Part shown: positions 23,680 to 31,783 of the stretch, one piece after another
How the letters are laid out: the number at the start of each line of letters is the position of its first letter
How positions within the stretch are numbered: position 1 is the stretch's first letter
Assembly (NCBI GenBank): GCA_039707465.1
Contig: CM077647.1
Coordinates: 117,802,610-117,866,609, forward strand
Direction of reading: 5' to 3'
DNA length: 64,000 nt
Origin: Rhabdophis nuchalis
Taxonomy: Eukaryota > Chordata > Lepidosauria > Squamata > Natricidae
Translations under genes and position numbers: made by a program
Notes under the pieces: model-generated
Databases searched by the model: none
What the model was told of the DNA's origin: nothing
The model's input: the letters and a program-made list of their open reading frames with translations, nothing else

Positions 23680-24150
23680 GCCGTTCCCAGCCATGTGTTG
23701 CTGTGGCCAACCAATCTGTGTGTAGATCTACACCTGCACACACAAACACGTACACACAACCACCGTATAACCCCCAACCCCCAACCTACTGCACCTCTCC
23801 CTCCCTCTACCTACCTACCTACCTACCTACCTACCTACCTACCTACTGCATTTCTCCATCCCTCTCTCTCCCCCCATAGCTGCCTACTACGTACTGTATT
23901 TCTCCTTGAATCTTATGGACAGAGTTTGTAGTACAAAATGTCATGTGGCTCATTGCTCTCTCTCTCTCTACATTTTTTGTTACATTTTGTACATTTCCGT
24001 TGCATGTACCTGGCACAGGTGTGACACCTACACAATCTATATATATCATTGATACAGTATTTGAAAGGAACGTTGTGTGAAAATTTGGAAGCGATTGGTG
24101 CAGTACATTTGGAGATTACCTGTTTTGAACAAACTCATAGTTACATTTTT
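23680..24150. repeat. Composite repeat with (CTAC)n array, copy 2
   Basis: Begins with the conserved end (CAGCCATGTGTTGCTGTGGC, GTGTAGATCTACACCTGCAC), then a short CTACCTACCTAC array (23812-23845), then a block with TGGCACAGGTGTGACACC and AAATTTGGAAGCGATTGG. The layout is the reverse orientation of the 9.8-10.4 kb copy. Confidence 0.65.
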
Positions 24151-24157
24151 ATTTACC

Positions 24158-24932
24158 GTATTTATTCGACTATAACGCACAAAATTTTGTACCCAAAAAA
24201 GAACTCAAAGTTTGGGTGCGCGTTATAAACGAGGGTTCGGGTTTCTGCGCGGCGGCGGCGGGGGCGGGGGGAGAAGCGGAGCCAGAAAGAGACGCGGGGG
24301 GAGAAGCGGAGCCCAGAAAGAGACGCGGTGGGAGAAGTGGAGCCCAGAAAGAGACGCGGGGGGAGAAACGGAGCCCAGAAAGAGACATGGGGGGGAGAAA
24401 CGAAGCCCAGAAAGAGACGCGGGGGGAGAAACGGAGCCCAGAAAGAGACATGGGGGGGAGAAACGAAGCCCAGAAAGAGACGCGGGGGGAGAAACGGAGC
24501 CCAGAAAGAGACGCGGGGGGGAGAAACGGAGCCCAGAAAGAGATTCGGGGGGAGAAACGGAGCCCAGAAAGAGACGCGGGGGGAGAAACGGAGCCCAGAA
24601 AGAGACGCGGGGGGGGAGAAATGGAGCCCAGAAAGAGACGCGGGGGGGGAGAAACGGAGCCCAGAAAGAGACGCGGGGGGAGAAACGGAGCCCAGAAAGA
24701 GACGCGGGGGGAAGAAGCGGAGCCAGAAAGGTTTCCTCAGCTGCGGAGCCCTTTGACCTGCCGGCGGGCTGGTTAGAGTGGAACGGGATTGCTCCATCGC
24801 CCCTCAGCTGTGGAGCCCGGCCGTCATGCTTTATAAAAATCGGTATAAAAATTTTATACCGATTTTTAATCGAAAATTAGGGGGTGCACGTTATACACGT
24901 GTGCGCATTATAGTCGAATAAATACGGTATAT
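24158..24932. mobile_element. TIR element carrying an internal minisatellite
   Basis: The terminal inverted repeats are near-perfect: ACCGTATTTATTCGACTATA on the left, and TATAGTCGAATAAATACGGT on the right, each followed inward by a GCGCA-rich subterminal block. TA follows the right end. No transposase is present. Between the termini lies a GC-rich core with a tandem array (24258-24735), plus GGTATAAAAATTTTATACC, a short perfect palindrome at 24841-24859. Confidence 0.75.
24258..24735. repeat. 31-bp GC-rich minisatellite (about 14 units)
   Basis: The unit is GGAGCCCAGAAAGAGACGC followed by a G-run of 5-9 and AGAAAC; length varies from 31 to 34 bp with the G-run. About 14 units are recognisable. 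Two units carry ACATG and GAAGC variants and alternate with standard units, so a two-unit block was duplicated. Because the unit length drifts around multiples of 3, long ORFs open in several frames on both strands; these are artefacts. Confidence 0.9.
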
Positions 24933-25396
24933 AGATAGATTCAATATTCAGTCATTTTCCTGATGGAAGATGGAGGGAATTATGGGAAAAGAAATTAAAA
25001 GGAAGATTGATAGACTTTTCTAAGATTATGAAGAGTACTTTTCAAAATGCATCCAAGAGTTCCTGTTGCACTGCAAACTTCTGCAAATTGCAGATAGACA
25101 GAAATCCAAAATAACAAACTGATTCAAGATTTCTTGGTAACACAGGCAGATTTAACTCAGATTTAACATATAAAAGCTTTATTTGACATATGGAAATAAA
25201 TAAAATTAATTAAAATTGGTCTGCTTCTGTTTCATTTACATTCCTCATTTAATTTAGGAATACTGCTTTAACAGCCTTTTACCAGTGTAATGGATTTAAG
25301 CTGGAGCCAGAAGACGTGCATTCAAGTTGTTTAGGAGTCTAGTGGTCCACTTCAGGAAATTCAGTTTTGCAGCAATTCTTCAGCCCCAAGGAGTGC

Positions 25397-25702
<306 letters not shown>

Positions 25703-25762
25703 GTCTTTGGTTGTTCGGGTTTTTCTCCCGCGTAGAATTGGAAGTATCTTCACGACGTTTCG

Positions 25763-26707
25763 ATGAAATCTCATTCTACAGCATTCTACACAAACCGAAA
25801 AATATCCACCATCCTAGGAAACCCCAAAGAGAAAATAGAGTTAGAAAATCAAGGAGTATATGAAATCCCATGCACCACCTGCCCCACCACATACATCGGA
25901 CAAACTAACAGAAGAATAAAGGCACGCATTGAAGAACACAAAAACTCAGTCAGAAAGAAGGAACCAACTTCTTCCTTGGTCCAACACTTCAAAGCCACAG
26001 GACATGATATAGACTTTAAAAAGACCAGAACTATTGCCAAAATTGAACACTATAACAACAGAATAATCAGAGAAGCTATCGAGATAGAAAAGCGGCCACA
26101 CAGCATGAATAAACAAGATGATACCTCCCGCCTACCAGCCATTTGGAAACCTGCCCTCACTGACAAACGAGTCCCTAACACAAAGAATGATACCAGACCC
26201 ACACTCACGAAAACCACACAGGATGTCACTATCACACATCCACGCAAAAAGCAAACCCAAACCCACACCAATGATGACCACAAATCAGAAGCCCGACCAC
26301 AAACCAGAAGCCAGACCAAAGCTGCATTATTAGCCACTTTAAACCCCTCCAATCCATACATGAAGCAAACTGATGCCCACCACGGAGATGTGGTACGACC
26401 ACAAATGCGAAGCCAAACAACAGCAATGCAGCTCACCAGGTCAAATTCCTCTGCAACTCAGACTAACACAAGCACAACCAGGCCCCCACCCAAACAGAAC
26501 ACGCCCCCATCCAATCAGAGCACAGCCAAACTCCCATCCAATCAGAGCACAGCCAAACCCCCTACCAATCAGAACACACCTCCACCCAATCAGAATGCAG
26601 CCAAGCTCCCACCCAATCAGGTCACACCCCCACTGGCAGTTAAAAAGAGGAACCGGCTGAGATCTCACATTGCTCCTGGAAGCACCAAGCCGGAAGCACC
26701 AGCCTGA
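25763..26707 (+). CDS. GIY-YIG endonuclease domain of a Penelope-like element
   Basis: This is the C-terminal endonuclease that nicks target DNA for Penelope retrotransposition. The frame is open for about 314 codons. Residues 31-60 contain GVY, then CTTC (C37, C40), YIG (44-46), R55 and EEH (57-59), the GIY-YIG core with the cysteine pair typical of animal Penelope endonucleases. [12 protein letters not shown] follows. After about residue 125 the sequence becomes a low-complexity T/Q/P/N tail with several [13 protein letters not shown] repeats, probably poorly constrained. The first residues overlap the inverted terminal piece, so the true start is lost with the missing RT part. The TGA stop at 26705-26707 lies inside a CTGAAGA motif of the right terminal segment. 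Confidence 0.85.
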   Translation: MKSHSTAFYTNRKISTILGNPKEKIELENQGVYEIPCTTCPTTYIGQTNRRIKARIEEHKNSVRKKEPTSSLVQHFKATGHDIDFKKTRTIAKIEHYNNRIIREAIEIEKRPHSMNKQDDTSRLPAIWKPALTDKRVPNTKNDTRPTLTKTTQDVTITHPRKKQTQTHTNDDHKSEARPQTRSQTKAALLATLNPSNPYMKQTDAHHGDVVRPQMRSQTTAMQLTRSNSSATQTNTSTTRPPPKQNTPPSNQSTAKLPSNQSTAKPPTNQNTPPPNQNAAKLPPNQVTPPLAVKKRNRLRSHIAPGSTKPEAPA

Positions 26708-26735
26708 AGATGATGAATGAGATTTCATTGAAACG
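26704..26735 (+). ncRNA. Hammerhead-like motif in right Penelope terminus (degenerate)
   Basis: CTGAAGA (26704-26710) is followed by a small hairpin and TTGAAAC, the order of a hammerhead core (CUGANGA, stem II, GAA). Stem II is imperfect, with unpaired bases next to the core, and no matching stem I was found. Penelope elements of other animals carry hammerheads in their terminal repeats, so this may be a decayed one. Confidence 0.35.
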
Positions 26736-26842
26736 TTGTGAAGATACTTCCAATTCTACGCGGGAGGAAACCCGAACAACCAAAGACCTACATATATATA
26801 TATGTGTGTGTGTATATATATGTATATATGACACAAGCCTGC

Positions 26843-26872
26843 CTGATGATGACAAGTGAGATCTTGTCGAAA
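26843..26872 (+). ncRNA. Hammerhead-like motif in second Penelope terminus
   Basis: CTGATGA (26843-26849), one extra T, then GACAAG pairing with CTTGTC across a TGAGAT loop, then GAAA (26869-26872). The core order and a perfect 6-bp stem fit a hammerhead, but the extra base beside the core and the lack of an obvious stem I/III partner make activity uncertain. Confidence 0.4.
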
Positions 26873-26957
26873 CCTTGCAACAACTTTTCTATGCCTTATA
26901 CACGGGAAAATCCCCGAAGCCAACTATGCCAGCATACCTACACCCGTGAAAATCTAC

Positions 26958-26962
<5 letters not shown>

Positions 26963-26999
<37 letters not shown>
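26963..26999. repeat. (CA)n microsatellite
   Basis: About 17 CA units between the second Penelope terminus and the 341-bp tandem array. Confidence 0.9.
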
Positions 27000-27005
<6 letters not shown>

Positions 27006-27182
27006 GAGAATATTTTCACAGCTCCTGTTCAGGGCCCCTTTAAGGGAAGAGACTTAACGTCATCCCTCTCTGTCCTTCGACTCAACCCAGAGATCATCCA
27101 GACAGAGAACCAATTAGTTACTGCTGTGTGAAATTTTTTAGATATGTGTTAGATTTTTAAGGGCTGATTTAATAAATAAAGA

Positions 27183-27229
27183 GACCAGGATGGATCCATT
27201 TCAGGCTTATTAGCCTTCTTCAGCTGGCC
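27183..27229 (-). ncRNA. Type I hammerhead ribozyme, unit 1
   Basis: Minus-strand reading from 27229: stem I strand GGCCAG; core CUGAAGA (27223-27217); stem II AGGCU, loop AAUA, AGCCU, five perfect pairs; GAA (27202-27200); stem III AUGG, loop AU, CCAU; cleavage-site C (27189); closing stem I strand CUGGUC. Stem I has six pairs, one of them G-U. All invariant hammerhead positions are present, including A15.1-U16.1 and an AUC cleavage triplet. The very short stem III is the form seen in retrozymes and Penelope elements, which often cleave as dimers. Confidence 0.88.
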
Positions 27230-27244
27230 ATACTCCTTCTACTG

Positions 27245-27301
27245 GGATTTGAACCGGCACTTTCCAGCACATCAGGCCAAGCCTTTCTATGCCTTGAGCT
27301 A
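27245..27301 (-). promoter_or_regulatory. tRNA-like Pol III promoter (A and B boxes), unit 1
   Basis: On the minus strand TAGCTCAAGGC (27301-27291) resembles a tRNA A box and GGTTCAAATCC (27255-27245) is a perfect B box; their starts are 46 nt apart, within the tRNA range. The hammerhead begins 15 nt after the B box. Unit 2 repeats both boxes at 27642-27632 and 27596-27586. Unit 3 keeps only the B box (27938-27928). Confidence 0.7.
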
Positions 27302-27523
27302 TCCAGTTTCCCTGATTACATCAGCCATTTACAGGACTATTAATGAGACAATATTTTCACAGCTCCTGTTCAGGGCCCCTTTAGGGGAGGAGACTTAACA
27401 TCATCCCTCTCTGTCCTTCGATTCAACCCAGAGATCATCCAGACAGAGAACCAATTAGTTACTGCTGTGTGAAATTTTTTAGATATGTGTTAGATTTTTA
27501 AGGGCTGATGTAATAAATAAAGA

Positions 27524-27570
27524 GATCAGGATGGATCCATTTCAGGCTTATTAGCCTTCTTCAGCTGGCC
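27524..27570 (-). ncRNA. Type I hammerhead ribozyme, unit 2 (one stem I mismatch)
   Basis: Identical to unit 1 in core, stem II, GAA and stem III, offset by 341 bp. One substitution at 27526 turns a C-G pair of stem I into C-A. The catalytic core is intact, so activity may be reduced rather than lost. Confidence 0.82.
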
Positions 27571-27865
27571 ATATTCCTTCTACTGGGATTTGAACCGGCA
27601 CTTTCCAGCATATCAGGCCAAGCCTTTCTATGCCTTGAGCTATCCGGTTTCCCTGATTACATCAGCCATTTACAGGACTATTAATGAGAGAATATTTTCA
27701 CAGCTCCTGTTCAGGGCCCCTTTAAGGGAGGAGACTTAACATCATCCCTCTCTGGTCCTTCGACTCAACCCAGAGATCATCCAGACAGAGAACCAATTAG
27801 TTACTGCTGTGTGAAATTTTTTAGATATGTGTTAGCTTTTTAAGGGCTGATTTAATAAATAAAGA

Positions 27866-27912
27866 GACCAGGATGGATCCATTTCAGGCTTATTAGCCTT
27901 CTTCAGCTGGCC
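27866..27912 (-). ncRNA. Type I hammerhead ribozyme, unit 3
   Basis: Identical to unit 1 over all 47 positions, although its unit is truncated just beyond the B box at about 27945, so the A box is missing. Confidence 0.87.
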
Positions 27913-27967
27913 ATACTCTTTCTACTAGGATTTGAACCGGCACTTCAAATCCCAGTAGAAGAAGTAT

Positions 27968-27994
27968 GGCCAGCTGAAGAAGGCTATCCTGGTC
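27968..27994 (+). ncRNA. Deleted hammerhead in inverted copy
   Basis: On the plus strand GGCCAG, CTGAAGA and AGGCT run directly into ATCCTGGTC. The second half of stem II, GAA and most of stem III are missing, about 20 bases. It is an inactive remnant showing that the inverted copies derive from the same unit. Confidence 0.75.
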
Positions 27995-28381
27995 TCTCTC
28001 TAATTTAATTTATTGATCGGCTCATAAAACTAACACACATATCTAAAATATTATACAACGTAATTCTTGGCTTGCTGTCTGGATGGTCTCTAGTAATGAG
28101 CCGATAGGCAGTAAGGGAAACAGTATGTCTCCTCCCTTAATTGGGGCCTAATAATAACAGGTTGTTGTGAAACAATTACATGTATATATTATTTTTAATA
28201 TTTTTTCTCATATATATATATGTTAGATTTTTAAAATCTAACACATACCTAAACACATACCTAAAAAAACAGCAGCAATCTTAATGGGTCTCTGTCTGGA
28301 TGATCTCTAGGTTGAGTCGAAGGGCAGAGAAGGATGACAGTTTGTCTCCTCCCTTAAACGGGCCTAAAAACAGGAGCTGTA

Positions 28382-29430
28382 CCCCACCTCCACCTCCAGA
28401 ACCTCTCTACAGGCCAAAATTGTTGGCCTTACCTTTCAGTTCGGGCCTCACAAAGGTAACTCCTGCAATCAGTTGAAGGGTGGGTTGGGCAGCCTCGTGG
28501 TCCTGTGCGTCTGGATGAATGGCTTAATTAATTAAAAACTACAGTCAAACTACAAGCCGTAGTTTGAGGATCTACACTCTAGCTATACGTTCTATATGTG
28601 AGTTTCAACCCAGCACGTTTCCCTAATGGCAACGATATCATATCTGCCCTAATTTACTTGAATTTCTAATTCACCCTGTTTATTCCTCATACTCTGTGTG
28701 TTGGTGTGCAGACATTTGAGTTCTTTTTGACTGACCCTGTGTTTACTTTCTACATAACCTGTTTTGTGCCTGAATTCCTCTACTTCCTTACCGGAGGTTT
28801 GATTAGTGCACATGGTATGGCACTAATTATTAAACAGTTGATTTTGATTGATAGCAAGGTTGATATTCTTCCCCTGACAAGCATCTATGTTACATGCACT
28901 GATAGTCCTATTAACTTTAGATTGCTGGGGACAAAAATGTTTTGTATCAATTAATTTGCCGCTGTTTAGTTTAAATTCAGAAAATCTGTGAATTTAATGC
29001 CAAGTAACTCAGTCCCTTTCCTCAGTGGATACAAACTATCTCTTGTACAGTTTTTTCATTGGACTAGCTTCAGATATTATAATTAATAAAACCAAAGGGG
29101 CTAAATGTTTGGCTAAAACTCCTTTAGCCACACATTAAACTCTGCTATACACTGGCCTTTTCCTTTCTGTTACTTATATGCTGATAAAACCTCTGCAAAA
29201 GATAAGCCAACAGCCTATGCTACTAAATAAAGATGTGTTGAATATGTTCACCGCCTTGAATTATCTGGAAAAATAATATACATGGGTTAAAATAAATAAA
29301 TGGGAATCTGAGCTTAAAATACTTATATAAATTGGACCTGATCACTTTTTAGTATGGTATGTAAAATGTGTTCTGGGGAATATTTTGCAGTAGGAGGCGC
29401 ATGTGAAAGAAAACTTGATTATGGAAATAG
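28382..29430. other. Unresolved, probably repeat-derived sequence
   Basis: Moderately GC-rich start (28385-28500), then AT-rich. The stretch around 28600-28960 reads like a decayed retroelement in several short frames, and a SINE-like tail (CCGCCTTGAATTATCTGG, then AAATAAATAAATGGG) ends near 29305. No family can be named with confidence. Confidence 0.35.
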
Positions 29431-29439
29431 TTAGGCCTT

Positions 29440-29695
29440 GTAAGATCTTTGAATGGTTCCCACACTATTGGTGTTGTGAAGGGCTTTGGAGACAAGCTTC
29501 TTCCCCCTTGCCTTTGCTGAGGGTGAGTGATACTCCTTCTTTTTCTGAGTTCCCATCCGGAGTTTTTTCCTGATACATTTTATCCCCTGTTTGTTATATT
29601 TTGAATGCTATTTATTTTTAAATGTCTTTGTAAATTGCCCACAATTTCTGGGAGTTAAATGGTATAACAATTTAATAAATTATTATTAACACCAT
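29440..29695 (+). repeat. LINE/SINE 3' end (L2-tail type)
   Basis: Ends with TTGTAAATTGCCCACAATTT, GGTATAACAATTTAATAAAT and TTATTATTA, the usual last bases of L2-tailed retroposons (compare GCCCAGAGTC...GGCGGTATA). It is heavily diverged and has no ORF. Confidence 0.5.
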
Positions 29696-30009
29696 TCTGG
29701 CAGGAAGGAGGGAAGGAAGGAACTCAGCAGAAAAGGATCAAGTCACCAGGGAAAGAAATGTCACAATATGTGTTCACTACCAAAGTCAGAAATTAAAGTA
29801 GTTTAGTGTTGAAAGCTTGACCAGACTTAGAAGTTTTTTTTTTTAAACAAATAATGCTTATTTGTATCATTATTAATAACAACGAGCAACAAATGAGTCC
29901 CTTTTATCTACCCTACCTCTCTTATTCTAGAAATTAAATAATTTTTTTGTGGGGGGGAGGGAATTTTAGATCTAATACCCTCTAGCCTGACACTGTTTGT
30001 AAGAAAATA

Positions 30010-30404
30010 CACTCCTCAACATACAACTGTGTGTTTAGTGATCATTCAAAGTTACAAAGACATTAAGAAAAAAAATCTATGACCATTTTTCAGAGTTATG
30101 TCCTTTGCAGCATCCCCATGATCATGTGATAAAAAATCAGATGCTTGGCAACTGGTTCATATTTATGACCATTGCTGTGTCCCAAGGTCATATGATCCCC
30201 ATATGCTAGTGACCTTCTGACTAGAAAAGTCAATGGGGAAACCAGATTCACTCAACAACTGGGGTACAAACGTATAACCTCCAATGATTCACTTAGTCAC
30301 TGAAGCAAGAAAGGTGCAAAGTGGGATAAAGCTCACTTAGCAAATGCCTCCCTTAACAACAGAAATTTCAGGCTCAATCGTGATCATAAGTCAAGGGCTA
30401 CCTA
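30010..30404. mobile_element. TA-flanked MITE (CAGGTAGTCC family), copy 3
   Basis: The left terminus has lost several bases (TACACTCCTCAACATACAACT) and the right ends AAGTCAAGGGCTACCTATG. Internal phrases CATGATCATGTGATAAAAA and GATTCACTTAGTCACTG match the family. Confidence 0.65.
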
Positions 30405-30929
30405 TGTCTTATATATTCTCACAAGTCTGTTTCGTGTCCCTTTACATTAGTTCTGCATTTGGAAGATTGACTCAACTGAAATGGTCTTTAAATGAACAAA
30501 AACTTTATAGAATAAGCCATAAAATGCTGGTAGTAAACACACTATGATGGGGGGTGGGGGGAATTAAGCTGGAAAAATATATTAGATACCATTGAGTCCC
30601 ATTAAAATAATGTTTTTTGCCTTAAATGACAATCAGCAGAAGTGGAAGGAACGTTATCTTCATTATGAACTGGGATTGTGCCAGGACTTTTCCTGCTCTT
30701 ATTAAAGTTACAAGGCTGAAAAAAGCCAGCTACACATCCAAGATGGAGCCAACATTCTGATAGCCTTTGGGAAATAATTCCCAAATAATCTTAAAATGAA
30801 AGTTGCATTCTAGAATACAATGCCTGCTTATTGAAAAACAAAATGATTAATATGTGTTTGTACAATTTTTCAATGGGAAAAAAAAGACGATTTAAAATGC
30901 CCTTGTTTTCATATTATGGAGAAGATACT

Positions 30930-31090
30930 ATGGAGAACATAGAGAGAAGTGGTTAGAATGCAGTATTGCAGGCTGACTCTGCCTACTGCCAGTTCAACCC
31001 TGATTGGCTCAAGGTTGACTCAGTCTTCCATCCTTCTGAGGATAGTAAAATGAGAACCCAGATTGCTGGGGAAAAGATAAGTCTAAGGGC
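30930..31090 (+). repeat. tRNA-derived SINE
   Basis: Starts with an A-box-like GTGGTTAGAATGCAGTAT and a B-box-like CCAGTTCAACCCTGATTG, followed by GGCTCAAGGTTGACTCAG and CCTTCTGAGG. The same family in minus orientation is at 57770-57915. Confidence 0.7.
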
Positions 31091-31395
31091 TATTGCTATT
31101 ATAAAAAAAGTAAACTACAAGTTAATAAGATTATTTGAGTGGGGGTCTTTTAGAGGCTTCTTTGTGTAGGGTTTTTTTTAATTTGCTTGCTTTAATTATA
31201 TAAGAATTGAGTGAGGAGAAATTGCTTTTTTAAACAAGTTATGACATACTTTGTTTTGAACAGAAGGGCTGTTATGACAGGAAGTTTGTGATCCTGTGTA
31301 AAATGAGGTCAATGCCTTTAAGGTGGTACTCTTTATCATTTAAGACACAGATCTAATTGAGCTTATAGCACTAATTCTTCAGCAGCAAAATAACA

Positions 31396-31401
31396 TTTAT
31401 T
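31396..31401 (-). terminator. GH: GH polyadenylation signal
   Basis: AATAAA on the minus strand, 182 nt downstream of the GH stop codon; the spacing is plausible for a GH 3' UTR. Confidence 0.6.
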
Positions 31402-31582
31402 TTTGCACAGATACCAAGGAGCATTGAGGGACTTCACAAACAAAAGAGCTTGAAATGCAATAGGTTGATCTTTACTTGACTCAGGCATGTAGGCAGTTGG
31501 CACAGGAGTAGCCCATTCTCTTTCCCAGGTTCTAGAAAACTGCGTAGGAAAAGTGGAATGGAGAGGCGGGTCTTTTCTGCCT

Positions 31583-31783
31583 TTAGGGGACACAGCTGAT
31601 CTCTCTGAAACGACGGCATTTCATCACTCGCAGGAAGGTCTCCACTTTGTGCAGGTCTTTCTTGAAGCAGGACAAGAGATTGTAGTTTTTCAGCAAAGCG
31701 GCTTCACTCCGGAGATTGAAGTCAAACCTTTCATAGCTGGGCCTAAGCAGCGGAAGACTCTGGGAAGTACCATCCTCCACCTC
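31583..31783 (-). CDS. GH: GH coding exon 5
   Basis: Acceptor TATTTCCAG. It encodes EVEDG, then [48 protein letters not shown] and the C-terminal SCVP, stop at 31585-31583. It carries the last three disulfide cysteines. Confidence 0.97.
   Translation of the reverse strand, partial: EVEDGTSQSLPLLRPSYERFDFNLRSEAALLKNYNLLSCFKKDLHKVETFLRVMKCRRFREISCVP

Larger units (their letters stand above)
27009..28381 (-). mobile_element. Retrozyme-like tandem array (341-bp unit) with inverted copies
   Basis: Two complete units (27009-27349, 27350-27690) and a third truncated one (27691 to about 27945) repeat head to tail with a 341-bp period, marked by AATATTTTCACAGCTCCTGT starting each unit. On the minus strand each unit has, in order, a tRNA-like A box, a B box, a complete hammerhead ribozyme and a roughly 190-nt tail. 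At about 27946 the array folds back into inverted, diverged and deleted copies (27946-28180 and about 28235-28381). Unit size, tandem arrangement and an embedded type I hammerhead match retrozymes, non-autonomous elements that spread through ribozyme-cut, circularised RNA. No protein is encoded. Confidence 0.8.

Noticed and set aside
24212..24880. Long overlapping ORFs on both strands (up to about 220 codons)
   Set aside because: They are translations of a GC-rich minisatellite with unit length near a multiple of three; no splice sites, no homology, repetitive product.
27241..27301. A true tRNA gene in the 341-bp unit
   Set aside because: A and B boxes are present but the acceptor and anticodon stems do not pair, and the A box has a mismatch; it is a tRNA-derived promoter only.
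28019..28180. A fourth intact hammerhead in the inverted copies
   Set aside because: The core half with GAA and stem III is deleted at 27986, and the second inverted copy starts beyond the ribozyme.
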